This document shows positions 31,250 through 42,839 of a stretch of 64,000 nt of DNA, in pieces (position 1 is the first letter of the stretch; the number at the start of each line of letters is the position of its first letter). The stretch lies in assembly GCA_004431415.1 (NCBI GenBank), contig QPMI01000530.1, forward strand, positions 1 through 64,000, written 5' to 3'. Both the position numbers and the translations under genes were made by a program. The stretch is from Cyanophora paradoxa (Eukaryota > Glaucocystophyceae > Cyanophorales > Cyanophoraceae). The notes below the pieces were generated by a model. It was not told the DNA's origin. It worked only from the letters and a program-made list of their open reading frames with translations, and did not search any database.

Positions 31250-34200
31250 ATCAGGTGCACGAGGCGTGGGAAGCAATTGCAAGCGAGCAAGCTCGAAGGC
31301 CGCTTACAACGAAGATGGGCCAGGACGCGATGAGCTGGTTCAAAAGGAGCAGGCTCGATGCCGCAAGGCCAAGGGAGATGGCGCCGTTCACACATTCTGT
31401 CGCGTAGGGGTCCTCAACGTCCAGGACCGCGCCCTGGCGGTCCTCATTCCGGCGTTTGCATTCAGTGACGGCGGAGAGTGAGGGAGCGGACCTGACGAAG
31501 AAGGACAAGCGTAGCAAAGTCTATGGCGTTCAGCACAAAGACGAGGGCGTGGTCATACCGCGTTCTGCAGCGAAGCGAGTGTACGTGAGCCGAGACAAGC
31601 TTAAGGCGGGAAGACGCCGACGTCGCACGCCACTCGCCTGAGAGGCCGCCCCACGAGAATCCATACCTGCACGGTCGACGTCGCAGCTCTTTCAGCATGC
31701 ATCATCGAAAGCCGGCGGTGCATTATCGAAAGCGGTGCATTATCAAAAGCCGGCTTTCTCCCCCGAGCGCACAGGAAGGGGGCTTCGAAATTCGATTCGT
31801 TAACGGTCACGTACCTCCTCAACCAAGATCATAGCGAGCGGAACAGCGGTCTGGGCAGCAAGATGCCAAACCATCAGGCGGGAAATCAACTCCATCGCTG
31901 ATAACGCTCGCCTGGGCCTGTGCCAGCGACGATCCATTGTCGTCCGTCACTGTCACCCGAGTCGTACGCGTCAGAGAACTTCCCCTTCTTTTATATATGC
32001 TGCGCGAGCTGGAGGCGCGAACGCACCCATCGTAGTCACGACGAATGCGATCGCTACTTTCTTCAGAATGTCCCTAGCGTGCGGGCTTAAGCTTCAGCAT
32101 GCCCATTTCGCAAACCACAACCGGGCAGTGCGTGTGCACGCACCACATGCCCATGAGAAATCCCAGCCCGCCGTAACGCTGCATTTGCATAAGCTGAATC
32201 CACCAGATGAGCGAAACTTCTAAATCCGTGCGCACGTAGTCGACAAAGAGGATCGCGAACGCGACGCGGAAGCGGAACCGTGAGAAAGCTCGCGATCGAT
32301 CCTTTTCCACATCCTCTGGCGGTACGTTGATCTGCACGTAGCGAGCTTGAGATTAATGACGAGTCCAATCGCAAGATGCCCATATGTACAGCTGAGCGCA
32401 CCTTCCACTCTCCGCATTCGAAGAAGAGCCATTCCCAAACAGCATCACAGTAGGCACGGAAGAGGCGGAAGTGATGCCGGAGCGCTGCGAACGGTGGTAT
32501 ACGTGCAGTCGATCGCTTCAGAGTGAGGGTCAATTGTTGTACCCCCATTCTTGGTCTGCTCGACTTCGCGAGCTGCCCTTGCTTCTTTGATTCGCTCCAT
32601 AAATGTCGGTTCCTGGTCATATACATCAGCACATACACGAGCGATCACGATGATTCAGGAAACTGGCTCTGTGCACCTCTTCAGTTTCAAATATAGATGC
32701 GCGTTCCTTGTATAGGATGCTGTGCATAGCTTAGCTGAGCACTCGGAAGCCCAATCCGGCACGCACAAGGAGACGGCGACGGCGGCGATAAACGCGATCC
32801 CCGCAAACGCGGCGAAGAGGATGCCAGCCACGGTGCCCCAGCTGCCGCCGTCCAAGTACGCCGTGCCGATCGTTGCGATGACAAAGCCTAATTTATAAAC
32901 AGGTGTCACGGTTGGGCAACGATCAGAAACCTTTGGAGATGGTCGCCCTTCGCACCCTGGAAGGCCGTGTACCCCGCCACCACCTGAAAGCGTGGCCACT
33001 CGAGGTCGCGCGGCGGTAGCCGCTGCGGCCGCCGCCAGCGCCAGACGGACAGAGCGAGGTACTGGAACAGCACCGTCTGCTGCCGCGTCAGGACGCGTAC
33101 GCTTCCGATTGCAGAGAGGACTTTTGGCAAGCGTTACCGCGAGCAGAATGATGCCGGTGTAGAAGAGGGATTGCTGCAGCTGCTCCGAAGCGAAGTCCGC
33201 CGCATCGCCTTCCGCAATGTCGCGGCCGCTAAGAAGAACCCGCGCAGTGCTTGGAAAGCGAGGCCGGGTGGCGCGGCTGGCGTTGAAGGGCACTGGCGGG
33301 CGAGATCTCAAATGAATTGCCGCAGTGCATCCGTGTCGGAATTGCCAAAACGACAATGCGCACGCTTGAAGTACAGTAAACTCCAATCCAAACTCTGCGA
33401 CATGTTGACGTAGGCGGTGCTTTTCCCGCCAATAAACATCGAGTAGTCTGTGCGGTTCGATCATCGAGCAGTAAAAAATGTTGAAACCTTCCCTCACATG
33501 TAAACTGCGCGTTGTTGACGACGGCGCGGGCGCCGCCCCCAAGATTTGCGCTGGACCGGAGAACCCGCACGAAACTGTTCGAGAACAATCCGGCTTGCAT
33601 TCCACCCGCGCTTGATCCGGCCAGCATTCCGCCCCCCGAAGCTCCATTTATGCCTGCTCCTATTGCTCCAAATGCTCCGCCTCCAATCCCACCAACTGCG
33701 CCGCCCGTTCCGGCTTTGAAGCCCAAAGTTGCTCGTGCTGGTCCTCCCATGCTGCCAGGGCCGGCGCCGGTGCTGCCTGAAGCTGCGCCAACAAGAATCG
33801 ACCCACCAAATGAGCTGCCGATTATGCCGCTGGGAATGCCACCAATGTAGTTAAAGATGAAAGCCCGCGACGCGGCCAGAAAAACGCTGACGGCTGAAAA
33901 TACCGTGATAACAACGCCTGCTTTCTCGCCAAGATCAGGGTCTGCGCTCGAGTCCCTGTGTAAGGACGGCCGGAGGTCAGGGTCTGGCAGGTTTCATATC
34001 ACCTCCTTTCGTCAAGCCCTGGATGCGGAAAGGCGAGGATATGCCCGAAGCGATCGTCACGCTGAAGCCTGGCAGGACGCCGTTCGCTGCCGCTGCCTGC
34101 TGGAGGCTGCGACGCGCTGGAGATGGCGCTGTTTTGTTGACCACCACAAAGCCATCTTTGCCCAGCAGCTTTCATTCGTAAATGCGATCAAATCAGAATA

Positions 34201-37200
34201 CAAAAGCGATGCAAACACGATGTACCTCCAGCCTTATGAAGTAGGTGTCCGGTTTAATTGAAGGTGGCAGGCTGATAGCCGCCCGGCCGTTTTTCGGAAG
34301 AACCGCCGCCAGTACAGTCAAGTTCTGCGCAAGCAGTGTTAGCTGCCAGCGCAGCGCTTAGCTAATTATGACACCGATTGACCGTATAGAACCTGTTCCC
34401 TAATGAAGTGTACAGCCTGCCAAATCACATCACTCCGAGCCACGTGAGTGTGGAAGCGAAAATCTAGCCAGCAACCTGCAAGTGTATCTGAACGTGTCCG
34501 CCGCGATCGACGCAAATGCCGACAAGTCGGGAAGGCCCTGATTGCGGCGCGATCCGTGATCATGATCAGGGCATCCCCCGACAGGAATTGTACATGTTGG
34601 TCTTTAGCTCGCACCTCGAGATCGAACGGAATCGCCTGCCCCGGCGCAAAGACGGGAAGCGAGCCGACCGTGCGCGTCGGCCTCGTTGATGTGATGGAAG
34701 TGACGCCGGCACCGGCGGCGACGTTCACGCTGACGGTAACGCGTACACTAATGACGATACTGACGATGGCACCCGTCGCCGGCAGCACGACGACGACTGC
34801 GAGGGATGTTTGCATGTCGCAGTTCACGTTATCACATGCATGGAAACGCTCTCACCCGAGTTCGGCGCCAGATCACCGACGAGAGTGAAGTTCGCACTTG
34901 CAGTTGCGCCCGTTCCGAGCGCGATAACTCGAAGAGAAAATTTATACGAGGAAAGGCCCAGTGAGACGCCTGAAACGTTGAGGAAAGGACCCGAGGTGGA
35001 GGAGAGGAGGGCTGCTGGAGGTCCTCCGATTTGATTCCACAGAAACGAGTACTGTCCGGGCGGCGCGTTGGCTGCCACAAGCCGTACGGTCATGACCTCG
35101 TAGGGTTCGAAGGGTTGGGATAAGTAACAAAGCACCAATGTCGTCCTGAGCAGAGAGGAGGACAAACTGCGTGGGCAGCGAGACGAGACCAGTAGAGCTT
35201 GCGCCAGCGACGACGCGAATTGTGACCAACGTGAAGAGGTCCCCGACAAAATTTCTGCAAAAAAGGTTACGCAAGCTTAAACAACTCCGGGGGATCCTCG
35301 TTCGGGGAGCTTCGATAAATAATTCTGCGATGCGAGCGCAGGCTAACCCGGAGCCAGTATTGTTGGCTGAGGTCAGAGAGGTCGGGGTCGGTGCGGGAGA
35401 GGGAACGTTGTTCGTCACTGGAGGGGTTGGAGTTGCTTGTGCGGCCGGGGTTGGACTCAACGCTATGGAAGGAGTGGGCGTCTGCGAGGGCGCCGCGGAA
35501 GGGCTGGGCGTTGGAGACGGGCTGGGCGTTGGAGACGGGCTGGGCGTCGGAGACGGGCTGGGCGTCGGAGACGGGCTGGGCGTCGGGGTCGGACAAGCCG
35601 CGAAAGAGGAGTTGAAAACGTTGTGCTTGTATATGCGGTTCTCTGCTCGTGTGCATTTGCGGATGCTATTTCATCAGATCTAGAGTCCCCCGGGGGGCCG
35701 GGAGGGGGGTTAATTATAACGTTGAATTGAGGCGCTCACCTCCCCAGCTCACGAACAAGTAGCCATCTGTAGCACTGGGTGCAACGGGTGTGACGGCGGC
35801 GAGACCGAAAATGGCAGCTCCGTCAGCCGTGTTCGCCAGAAGCGGCGACCCATCATATCTGCGAGCGCCGCTTGAATGCAATATGTGCATGTGTTTTTGT
35901 AGCGGGCGCACTTGAGCGGCGGGTTGATTTGCTCGTCGGACAGCAAGGCGCCCGCTCTGCGAACGAATGTCGGAATATATCAAACAAGAGGATAAGAGTG
36001 GCTGACGCACTGATTGTAAACAATGACAGGGCTGTCCCAGCCGCCTGGGTAGTTGCTCCAAGTATAAAGACTGAAATACATTCTCCAGAAGCAGTAGGGG
36101 TCGCTGCGTCATGATCATCGAGAAGTTTATATTGCTTCAATGGCGCCGGCCATGCCCATGCGCGACACATCTAGATCTGCGCACTGACGGACTATGTCGA
36201 TAGTTGACAGCTGTTTGGGGATCGAGGAAATGAAGGTCGTCCGCGTGCTCGCGGTCACATCGCTCGCGTTCAGGGTGAGCTGAATGCCGGCAGGCGTACG
36301 TTTGACGACAGTACGAGCGAGAATTTCGACAACTTTTGACGAATTTCGCACCTTGAAAACCGAAGATGGCGACGCCGGCGTGCCAGAAACAACTTGATAA
36401 GCAAATACCATCAGCGTTTGATCGCGAAATTGAGAGCGTGGCAAGGAGGGAAACATAAAACATCATAGGCTCGCAATAGAGGACCGAAACGCTCACCAGT
36501 AGCCGCCTGGTTCGCCAAGACAAAGTAGAGAACTTGCGATACGCAAAGTTTGGCATTAGCCCGCGTGTCAGATTGAAATGAGCGAAAAGCTTGAAACTGA
36601 TCATGATCATGATCAGCACTCACCCGGATCAACCGGATCAACCGCGAAACCACCAATCGTCCAGTCGGCGCGCCCAAAGGAGTCGGGTACGCTGTGCAGA
36701 GTGGACACCGCGCCCGTGCCTGCCGGGTCCCGATTGGCCGATCGGTACGCGCAAGCTTAAACCTGCTTGTCTGTGCTCACCATCCGCTGCGCAGCTGCCG
36801 ATTATGTTGTTGGCCGTCCCGTCCTGGTGACGCAAGTTGGCATTCGCGATAGGAGAACGAATTCAAAGCTTGAGCACCCAGTATATCCAATAAACCCTGT
36901 TTGTGACAGTGGAGTACTCAACGGAGAACGGAGACCCGCCAACTGTGGCAAGAAATTAGACCTGTCATTCTTGCTGGTACAGACCGTACAGCCCGTCCGG
37001 ATCCCTGTCACACCCCAAGGCATCTCGCTCCTGCTCTAGATCTTAAACTTGTTCCTTCGTTGGGAACCCGCCGCTTCGTTAAGCTTGATCCTCTCATTGA
37101 ACGCGCCAGAACCCTAGAGACGCATGCGCAGCAGATCGTGCGCACGGCCGGAAACGAGCGTCGTGGTCCCTGTTGAAGTCAGGTCGTACTGCGCACGTCC

Positions 37201-38284
37201 GCGGCAAGCTTAAGTGGTCAATGACGCGAAGGGACGTCGAGCCGGTGAAGGCCTTCAAGCTTCATTCAGCGCTCGGACCTTTCGAATCTTGGAATTGAAC
37301 TGAGCATCGACAAGTAAGATTGAGCATCGCAGCTGGAAGGCGATCAGCCGCCCCCGTGCATTTGCACTGACCGAGTCCGCGATGAAAAGAACGTTGCCCG
37401 GGGCGACCGCCACGTCATTGGGCTTGCTGCATGCATGCAAACGGTCACGGCGTCGTCGTAACTTTCAAAGCTTATTGTATTGCGCACTTGAATGTACTGA
37501 ATGTACCAAGTCCATCGGTGGAGCCTGCGCGAGATTCCCCTTTGAATATGGCTGCAGCTAAGATCCGGGAACGGCGCGCGCACCCTGGGCGAAATTCTGG
37601 CCAGCCAGCCACGTCACTGTGCACGGCGTGCCAAGGGCGACCTTGAAGAGGGAGTACCAACTGACTGCGTTCCAAATAAGAAGATCGAGATGATCATGAG
37701 CAGCTGCACATCCGGTCGCCAATTCAATGATTGCAAGCGGCTCACCGACATACAGGTTCCCGTCGTACTGACTGTATGCCATGCCTGCGCAGCAGAGTGG
37801 ACATCAACCTCGAGCTCGCTGCCCAGCGTGCTCCATATATATATGCATATGCATGGAGATGGCCAGCTCGTTCCCGGCCACGGGAGCACAGGCTCGTTTG
37901 GGGAAGCGAAGCCTTAGGAGGCACGGTGACTGCAGCGGCGCGGGCACCTCGAATCTCGTTGAAGATGGCGTTTGAACCAATCCCTGCTCAAAACGCGTCC
38001 GGGTCAACGCACGCAGACACACACATCGCATTTTAATGAAATGTGAGCCGCAAGGCGGGGCAATCGCACAGATCTACAGCTAAATCGCGATCAGAGCTCT
38101 ACGCACCCGGTTGTTCAGTTGACACGAACACCTCGCCCGCACAGAACTGGGCAGGGCTCAACGCCGACGCCGGATTGCCACGGATGAACATCAGACAGAG
38201 ACACAGATGCAGAGCGGCTGCAGATGGCCATGACATGCTAGCGCTCGGCATTCCGGATCCGCGCACAAATACAGGCGGCGCCAT
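31250..38284 (-). CDS. Receptor A: signal peptide, NHL, REJ-like, P/S/T stalk, multi-pass membrane protein
   Basis: The ATG at 38284 gives a leader with core [16 protein letters not shown], then [14 protein letters not shown] and a 123-nt intron (38106-37984, GTGCGT...GAGCAG). NHL-type sequence follows: [29 protein letters not shown] joined across an intron (GTCAGT...CTCAG) to [10 protein letters not shown]. Then come [19 protein letters not shown], a REJ-like stretch ([20 protein letters not shown], 36.4 kb), a (PSPTP)n stalk of 18-bp repeats (35.6 kb), and a second REJ/K319-like stretch ([40 protein letters not shown]). The membrane part starts with [20 protein letters not shown] (33.9 kb), a Gly-rich segment ending VVNNAQF, then helices such as [65 protein letters not shown] and [17 protein letters not shown]. 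The overall plan resembles polycystin/REJ or FLC-type TRP proteins. Exon borders are partly inferred. Confidence 0.55.
35505..35595. repeat. 18-bp tandem repeat encoding the stalk
   Basis: About five copies of GGAGACGGGCTGGGCGT plus one base. On the minus strand it gives [14 protein letters not shown], a Pro/Ser/Thr stalk that would be heavily O-glycosylated outside the cell. The unit is a multiple of three, so it keeps the frame. Confidence 0.75.
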
Positions 38285-38289
38285 GGCCT

Positions 38290-38640
38290 CGGCCGCTGTT
38301 TGTCCTGCAGGCTGCAGTTGCCGATCGATAGCAGTGTTTACGTCCGATCCGAGTCCAACGGTCCGATGAGCGCGTTGCGACTGTCCGGCCGCGGCCGACG
38401 GTCGCTGTCCGACTCGCGGCCCGTGAGTCGCGGCCGCGGCCCGCGACTCGCGGCCGCGGATCGACTCGCGAAAATTGTGAGTCGAGTCGCGATCGGCGGT
38501 CCGACGGCAAGCGGGATTGGGGATTGGCGTGACTTCAAATTGGCGTACCTTTACAGAACTACTACCGGTAGCCGGCGGTAGGCTTACTAGGCTATGACGT
38601 CGACAGTGACTCGACACTCACTGAGTCACTCAGAGTATAC
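38290..38640. other. 5' flank of receptor A, GC-rich ACTCGCGGC repeats
   Basis: Degenerate GACTCGCGGCC/GCGGCCGCGG words at about 38370-38480. No gene seen. Promoter of receptor A may lie here; no TATA box near the start. Confidence 0.4.
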
Positions 38641-38688
38641 GTAAGTGACTGAACTTCGGACGGAAATCTGTCACAGTGTAGACTCAGT

Positions 38689-38914
38689 AGAGGTACAAAT
38701 TTTGCCGTGTACTTAATTTGCCGAGCCCAACACTTTTCGAAATTGGCGTGTTTTAAAATTGGCGAGAGCCGGAAATCCTGGTTGTATGGGGGTCCGGAGC
38801 GGGGGGGTAGGATTGGCGTGGCCAATGGATCAAAATTGGCGAGCTCGGCCGGGCGCCTCTCGCCAATTAACGCCAAAATTATCATAGTATGTCTCCGCCA
38901 AAATTTGTACCTCT
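38689..38914. mobile_element. MITE-like fold-back element 1
   Basis: Terminal inverted repeats AGAGGTACAAATTTTG (38689-38704) and its complement (38899-38914). The interior is non-coding, with repeated AATTGGCG words. 226 bp. No target duplication found. Confidence 0.6.
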
Positions 38915-39488
38915 GCAGACTGCAGTACGTGTTCTCAGAATCTCAGTCACTGACTTGACACTCAGTGACTGGAGTCTCATCGCCGAGACATCGGACTCCC
39001 GCACTCCCGGAGCCTCGGAGTCCGAGGCTCCGAGCTCGCCGCTCGAGGCTGTAGAGTCCGCCGGTCGGAGTCACTGAGTCTCGGAGTCTCGACTCAGAGG
39101 CTCCGAGGCTGTAGCTATAGCCTGTAGAGTCCGACGGTCGGAGCCGGAGTCTCAGAGTCTCGACTCAGAAAAGTGAAATAGCTAGCCGGCTAGACAAGCG
39201 GCACTTTTCGCGCGGCTCTGGCCGGGTTTCATGCCAGGCTAGCCGGCTAGCGAGGCCGGCTAGCCAGCCGCTGAGCCGGCTGGCCAGGCGAAAAAAGCCC
39301 CAGAAAGGGGTACTCCCCGTCAAGTAGCCCCTGAAAAATGGCCGTAAGCCTAGTACCGGCCGTAAGCCTTTATGGCAATTGCAAAGGCTCTGTTGTGGAC
39401 CTTGCAAGTTGCAATTGTGGTCCGACTCCGGGTAACTTAGTAAGCTTAAGGGATGGCCTCAGAGACGAGTCGCCTAGTACATGTACAG
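38915..39488. repeat. CTCGGAGTC / CTAGCCGG repetitive DNA
   Basis: Overlapping degenerate repeats of GAGTCTCGGAGTC and GCTAGCCGGCTAG, non-coding. Composition is like 9.5-10 kb. Confidence 0.5.
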
Positions 39489-39518
39489 TAGTACTACTAG
39501 GCTAGCCTAGTAGTACTA
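39489..39518. repeat. Perfect 30-bp palindrome
   Basis: TAGTACTACTAGGCT and its exact reverse complement with no spacer. It lies 23 bp left of MITE-like element 2. Confidence 0.85.
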
Positions 39519-39541
39519 GCCGAGTACAACAGTACATGTAC

Positions 39542-39796
39542 CGTATAACACAATATTAATGCGCTCAATATTAATGCGTTTTTGGACCCGGACCCCTAGG
39601 ACGACTAATAATGCGCCCCAAATTAATGCGTTTTTAGGCTTCTTCGCCTGCATTAGGGGGGTACTGAGGTCTACTAACAGCAGTTTCTTAGCAATCTGTT
39701 ATTAATGCGCCCCCAAATTAATGCGTTTTGACGGCAGAAAACGCATTAAATTGGGGGCGCATTAATATTATGCGCGCACTAATATTCTGTTATACG
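39542..39796. mobile_element. MITE-like fold-back element 2
   Basis: Ends CGTATAACACAATATTA and, inverted, CGTATAACAGAATATTA, flanked by GTAC on both sides (possible 4-bp target duplication). An internal hairpin at 39701-39767 pairs TTAATGCGCCCCCAA with its complement over an 8-nt loop. 255 bp, non-coding. Confidence 0.7.
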
Positions 39797-39943
39797 GTAC
39801 GTGCTATCATAGTATACAGTCACAAGTTTCGAATATATTAATTCACAACACTGATGAGACTACTCAGTAGTAACTTGTATCCTCGTTGTGTACTACGAGT
39901 GGGCACGCCCACCGTAGATCTTTAAAAAAAAGACTACTCAGTA

Positions 39944-40196
39944 GTACTACTGTAAAACGAGAAATGTCCGGCAGCACTTAATATTCGGCGCTTTTCGGCA
40001 TAGCCTCGCGGTGCCGAATATTTGAAACTGCCAGAATTGTGCAAATGTATGGCAAAAGAGGGATCGATGTACCCGCCGCCTAGGCGGACTGGCTGTGTTG
40101 CCGAAAATATGATGCCGATGAACCACAATTTCGGCGCATTTTTCAGTTTTTGCCGAAATAAAGTGACGCCGGACATTTCTCGTTTTACAGTAGTAC
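39944..40196. mobile_element. MITE-like fold-back element 3
   Basis: Perfect 29-bp terminal inverted repeats (39944-39972 and 40168-40196) beginning GTACTACTGTAAAACGAG. 253 bp. The interior contains GCCGAAAATATGATGC, shared with element 4, so they are one family. No protein. Confidence 0.75.
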
Positions 40197-40377
40197 TGTG
40201 TCACTGAGGCTGGGTTCCGGATGATGAACACAGGCGGTGGACTTGAACTTGATCATGACCGGGGCTGTCGTTTCGCCGGTGGTACCTATTTGTTCGGGTC
40301 CTAGGGCGGTCCTAGACTCCTAGGATGCCGGTCAAGTCTGACCTAGGAGGCTCTTCCGGAACGGCCCTTTTGGCAGG

Positions 40378-40631
40378 TACTGTAAACGTAGGAATCTTCG
40401 ACAGCGTCTTTATTTCGTCCATATTCGTCAGACCTGCACTATGACGAATATTTGCTACTCTTGAACGGAAAATTTGTATGGAGAGGGGTACTAACGGCTG
40501 ATCCGTCTATGGCGGAGTCCTGGAGCTGACGAAAATATGATGCTGCCGTCAGCCTGCCGAACCATATTTTCGTCGCGATTTTCGGGTTTTGTCGAAATTA
40601 AGTCTCGACGAAAATTTATACGTTTACAGTA
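40378..40631. mobile_element. MITE-like fold-back element 4
   Basis: Imperfect inverted ends TACTGTAAACGTA...CGTTTACAGTA, 254 bp. The interior word ACGAAAATATGATGC and ends match element 3. Non-coding. Confidence 0.65.
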
Positions 40632-40773
40632 TTTGGCAGGCATCCCCGACTCGGGGGACCCCGAGCTGGCGTCGACTCGGCGCCAAGCTACGTCGGCGAC
40701 TCGGCGTCGACTCGGCGACTAGTACTACGGTACTTGACGCGTACGGCGAGCTCGAGCCATGCCCACTATGTGG

Positions 40774-41195
40774 CTATAGCTAGGGGCGCTCTTTGAACGA
40801 ACACTGTTCGAATGAACGTGAACGAACAGCCTTTTTACTGAACTGAACGAACGTGAACAAAGAAACTGCTGTTCATGAACACCGACTTCATCGGCAGGGG
40901 GGCCCCCGGGCCCCGGTTTCGGGCCTCTTTCGGGCAAGTTTCGGCACGGAAATCGTCAGAAACAGGTAATTCGCGGCTTATTCGCCCTCTGATTAATGAG
41001 TTTTAGCAACTTCTATGACTTTTTCCTTATGTCGCGCGAAGCGCGAGAAGCTCTCGGGGGCGGGATCATCGGATGGGGGGGGAAGCGAGGAGCTCGCTGT
41101 TCGAACAGCGTTCACTGAACAATGAACACGGGGGCTTCTGAACGAACAAACACTGAACGCGGCGATTTTGTTCGAACAGCGCCCCTAGCTATAGC
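40774..41195. mobile_element. MITE-like fold-back element 5
   Basis: Inverted ends CTATAGCTAGGGGCGCT (left) and its complement (about 41179-41195), with inner GAACGAACA/TGTTCGAAC words. About 420 bp; a longer, different family from elements 3 and 4. Confidence 0.55.
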
Positions 41196-42580
41196 TATAG
41201 CTAGCGCTAGCGCCGCTAGCTATAGAGATCTAGTAGATGGCTAACTTAGAAAGTTAGCGTGCGCTAGCGCTAGCGCTAGCGCTACTAGACTAGCGCCTAG
41301 TAGTAGTAGCTAGCTATATAGCGCGCGCTAGCGCTAGCCTAGTAGCGCTAGCGAACATTCGCCGAGTCGGTTCGCAGAAAGTACCGAACTCGGCCCTATT
41401 GATATGTACGACTTGACCCCCTTCCGAAGTTCGGAACCCAGCCTGAGTCAGTCCTCCACTGCTGGCCACGTGCTGCCACGCGTACGGTGCTGGGCCAGTC
41501 TGGAGTCTGGACTCTGGAGTCTGGACTCGGAGTCTCGGAGTCTCGGTCCCTCGGACTGCCCGCGGCCGCGGCCGCGCGCGCCCGACGCGCTGGGCGGCCT
41601 GGGCCGGCGCCGGGCCGCGCTGATCGAGCAGCCGATCGCGACCCGGTGACCGACAGTTCGATCCGGAACTTTCTGAATCCGAACTCCGCAATCGGAAAAT
41701 CTGAAATCCGAAGCACTGCGGCCCGGCGCCGGCGCCGGGCCGGCGGGCCGGGCGGCATCAGGGCCTGATTCAGGGGCTCCGAACTGGGATCCGGAACTTC
41801 TGCTGACTCAGTGAGTCTGCTCCACCTACCTTTTTTTTTTGCCAAAGCCCATATCAAGGGCAGGACGATTGTATTAGTTCAGTAACTTTATCGTACGCAC
41901 TACCGGTTCGGAATGGGCCGAACTCTGGGTCAGAGCATAACCTGAGGCCGGGACACAGGGATAGGCGCTTCGACGCTACGGCTGAGCGTTTCTCTTGTAG
42001 GGGGGGAGCGTGGTAGGGGACCGTTGTTGAGAGATGTAGATGCGGGAGCCGTAGCCCCTAGGGGGCCTTTGTTGAGAGTGTAGAGGCGGGAGTCGCGGCT
42101 CCAAGGGGGCCCTTCTGGGGAGGCGGGGGTAGGGAGGGGGGGGGAAGGGGTGGGGGCGGCGCGGGCGAGGGTAGCGGGCGCGCCCCCTTATTTTTATTGT
42201 GCGTGGGGCGCGGGGGGTGTTTATGAGCCCGAGGGGGCGGGCGGTGGCGGGCGGGGTGGCCGCCCTGGTGGGGTCGTGGGAAGGAGGGGCGTGGTGGAGG
42301 CGGAGGCCGCGGGGCTAGGCTGTCGCTAGCGTTCGGGCCAGGGGGAGTGCTTAGGAGGGTGGGGCGGGCCCGCGGGCGGGCAGGGCTTTTCGCGAGGGCG
42401 GGGTAGGGGGGTGTCATTGCTTCATAGAGCTATCTAACTCAGAAAGGGAGGGCGGTGGGCGTTCATAGCGCCCCCTCCGTCGGCAGTCTGGCTACCGTAA
42501 ATCGTGGTAAAGAGAATAAAGAAAGCGGAGGCCGAGGCGGCGAGGGAAGCGGGGCCGCGGGGGCCTACAGAAAAGAGAAA
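41196..42580. other. Repeat-rich non-coding region
   Basis: CTAGCG/GCTAGC-rich DNA (41200-41350), GGAGTCTGGACTC words (41500-41550), then G-rich low-complexity DNA (42000-42400). The open frames here are Pro- or Arg-rich compositional artefacts. Nothing else seen. Confidence 0.5.
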
Positions 42581-42582
42581 AT

Positions 42583-42808
42583 CTACGCTGCCGCGTTGTC
42601 GGCGGCGGCCGCCCGGCGGCCTGCCAGGAAGGCCTCGACCGCGGCGGGGCCCCCGAGGGCCGAGGTGAGCTCGGCGAGCACGCGCTGGGCCGCCTGGTAA
42701 TTGGTGAGCGAGATGGTAGCCGGCCCGGGGCCGGGGGCGGGGGCCGGGCCCGGGGCAGGCGCGGGCACGGGGGCGGCGGCCGCGGCCGGCGCCGGGGCGG
42801 CGGCGGCA

Positions 42809-42839
<31 letters not shown>

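Noticed and set aside
35171-35683. Plus-strand Gly-rich ORF with [12 protein letters not shown] repeats
   Set aside because: Antisense of the PSPTP stalk repeat of receptor A, whose minus-strand frame fits the domain order.
41314-41857. Arg/Ser-rich ORFs in both strands
   Set aside because: Lie in CTAGCG and GGAGTCTGG repeats; open only by composition.
42058-42417. Pro-rich minus-strand ORF
   Set aside because: Low-complexity G/C DNA, no start context, no splice signals, no conservation with neighbours.
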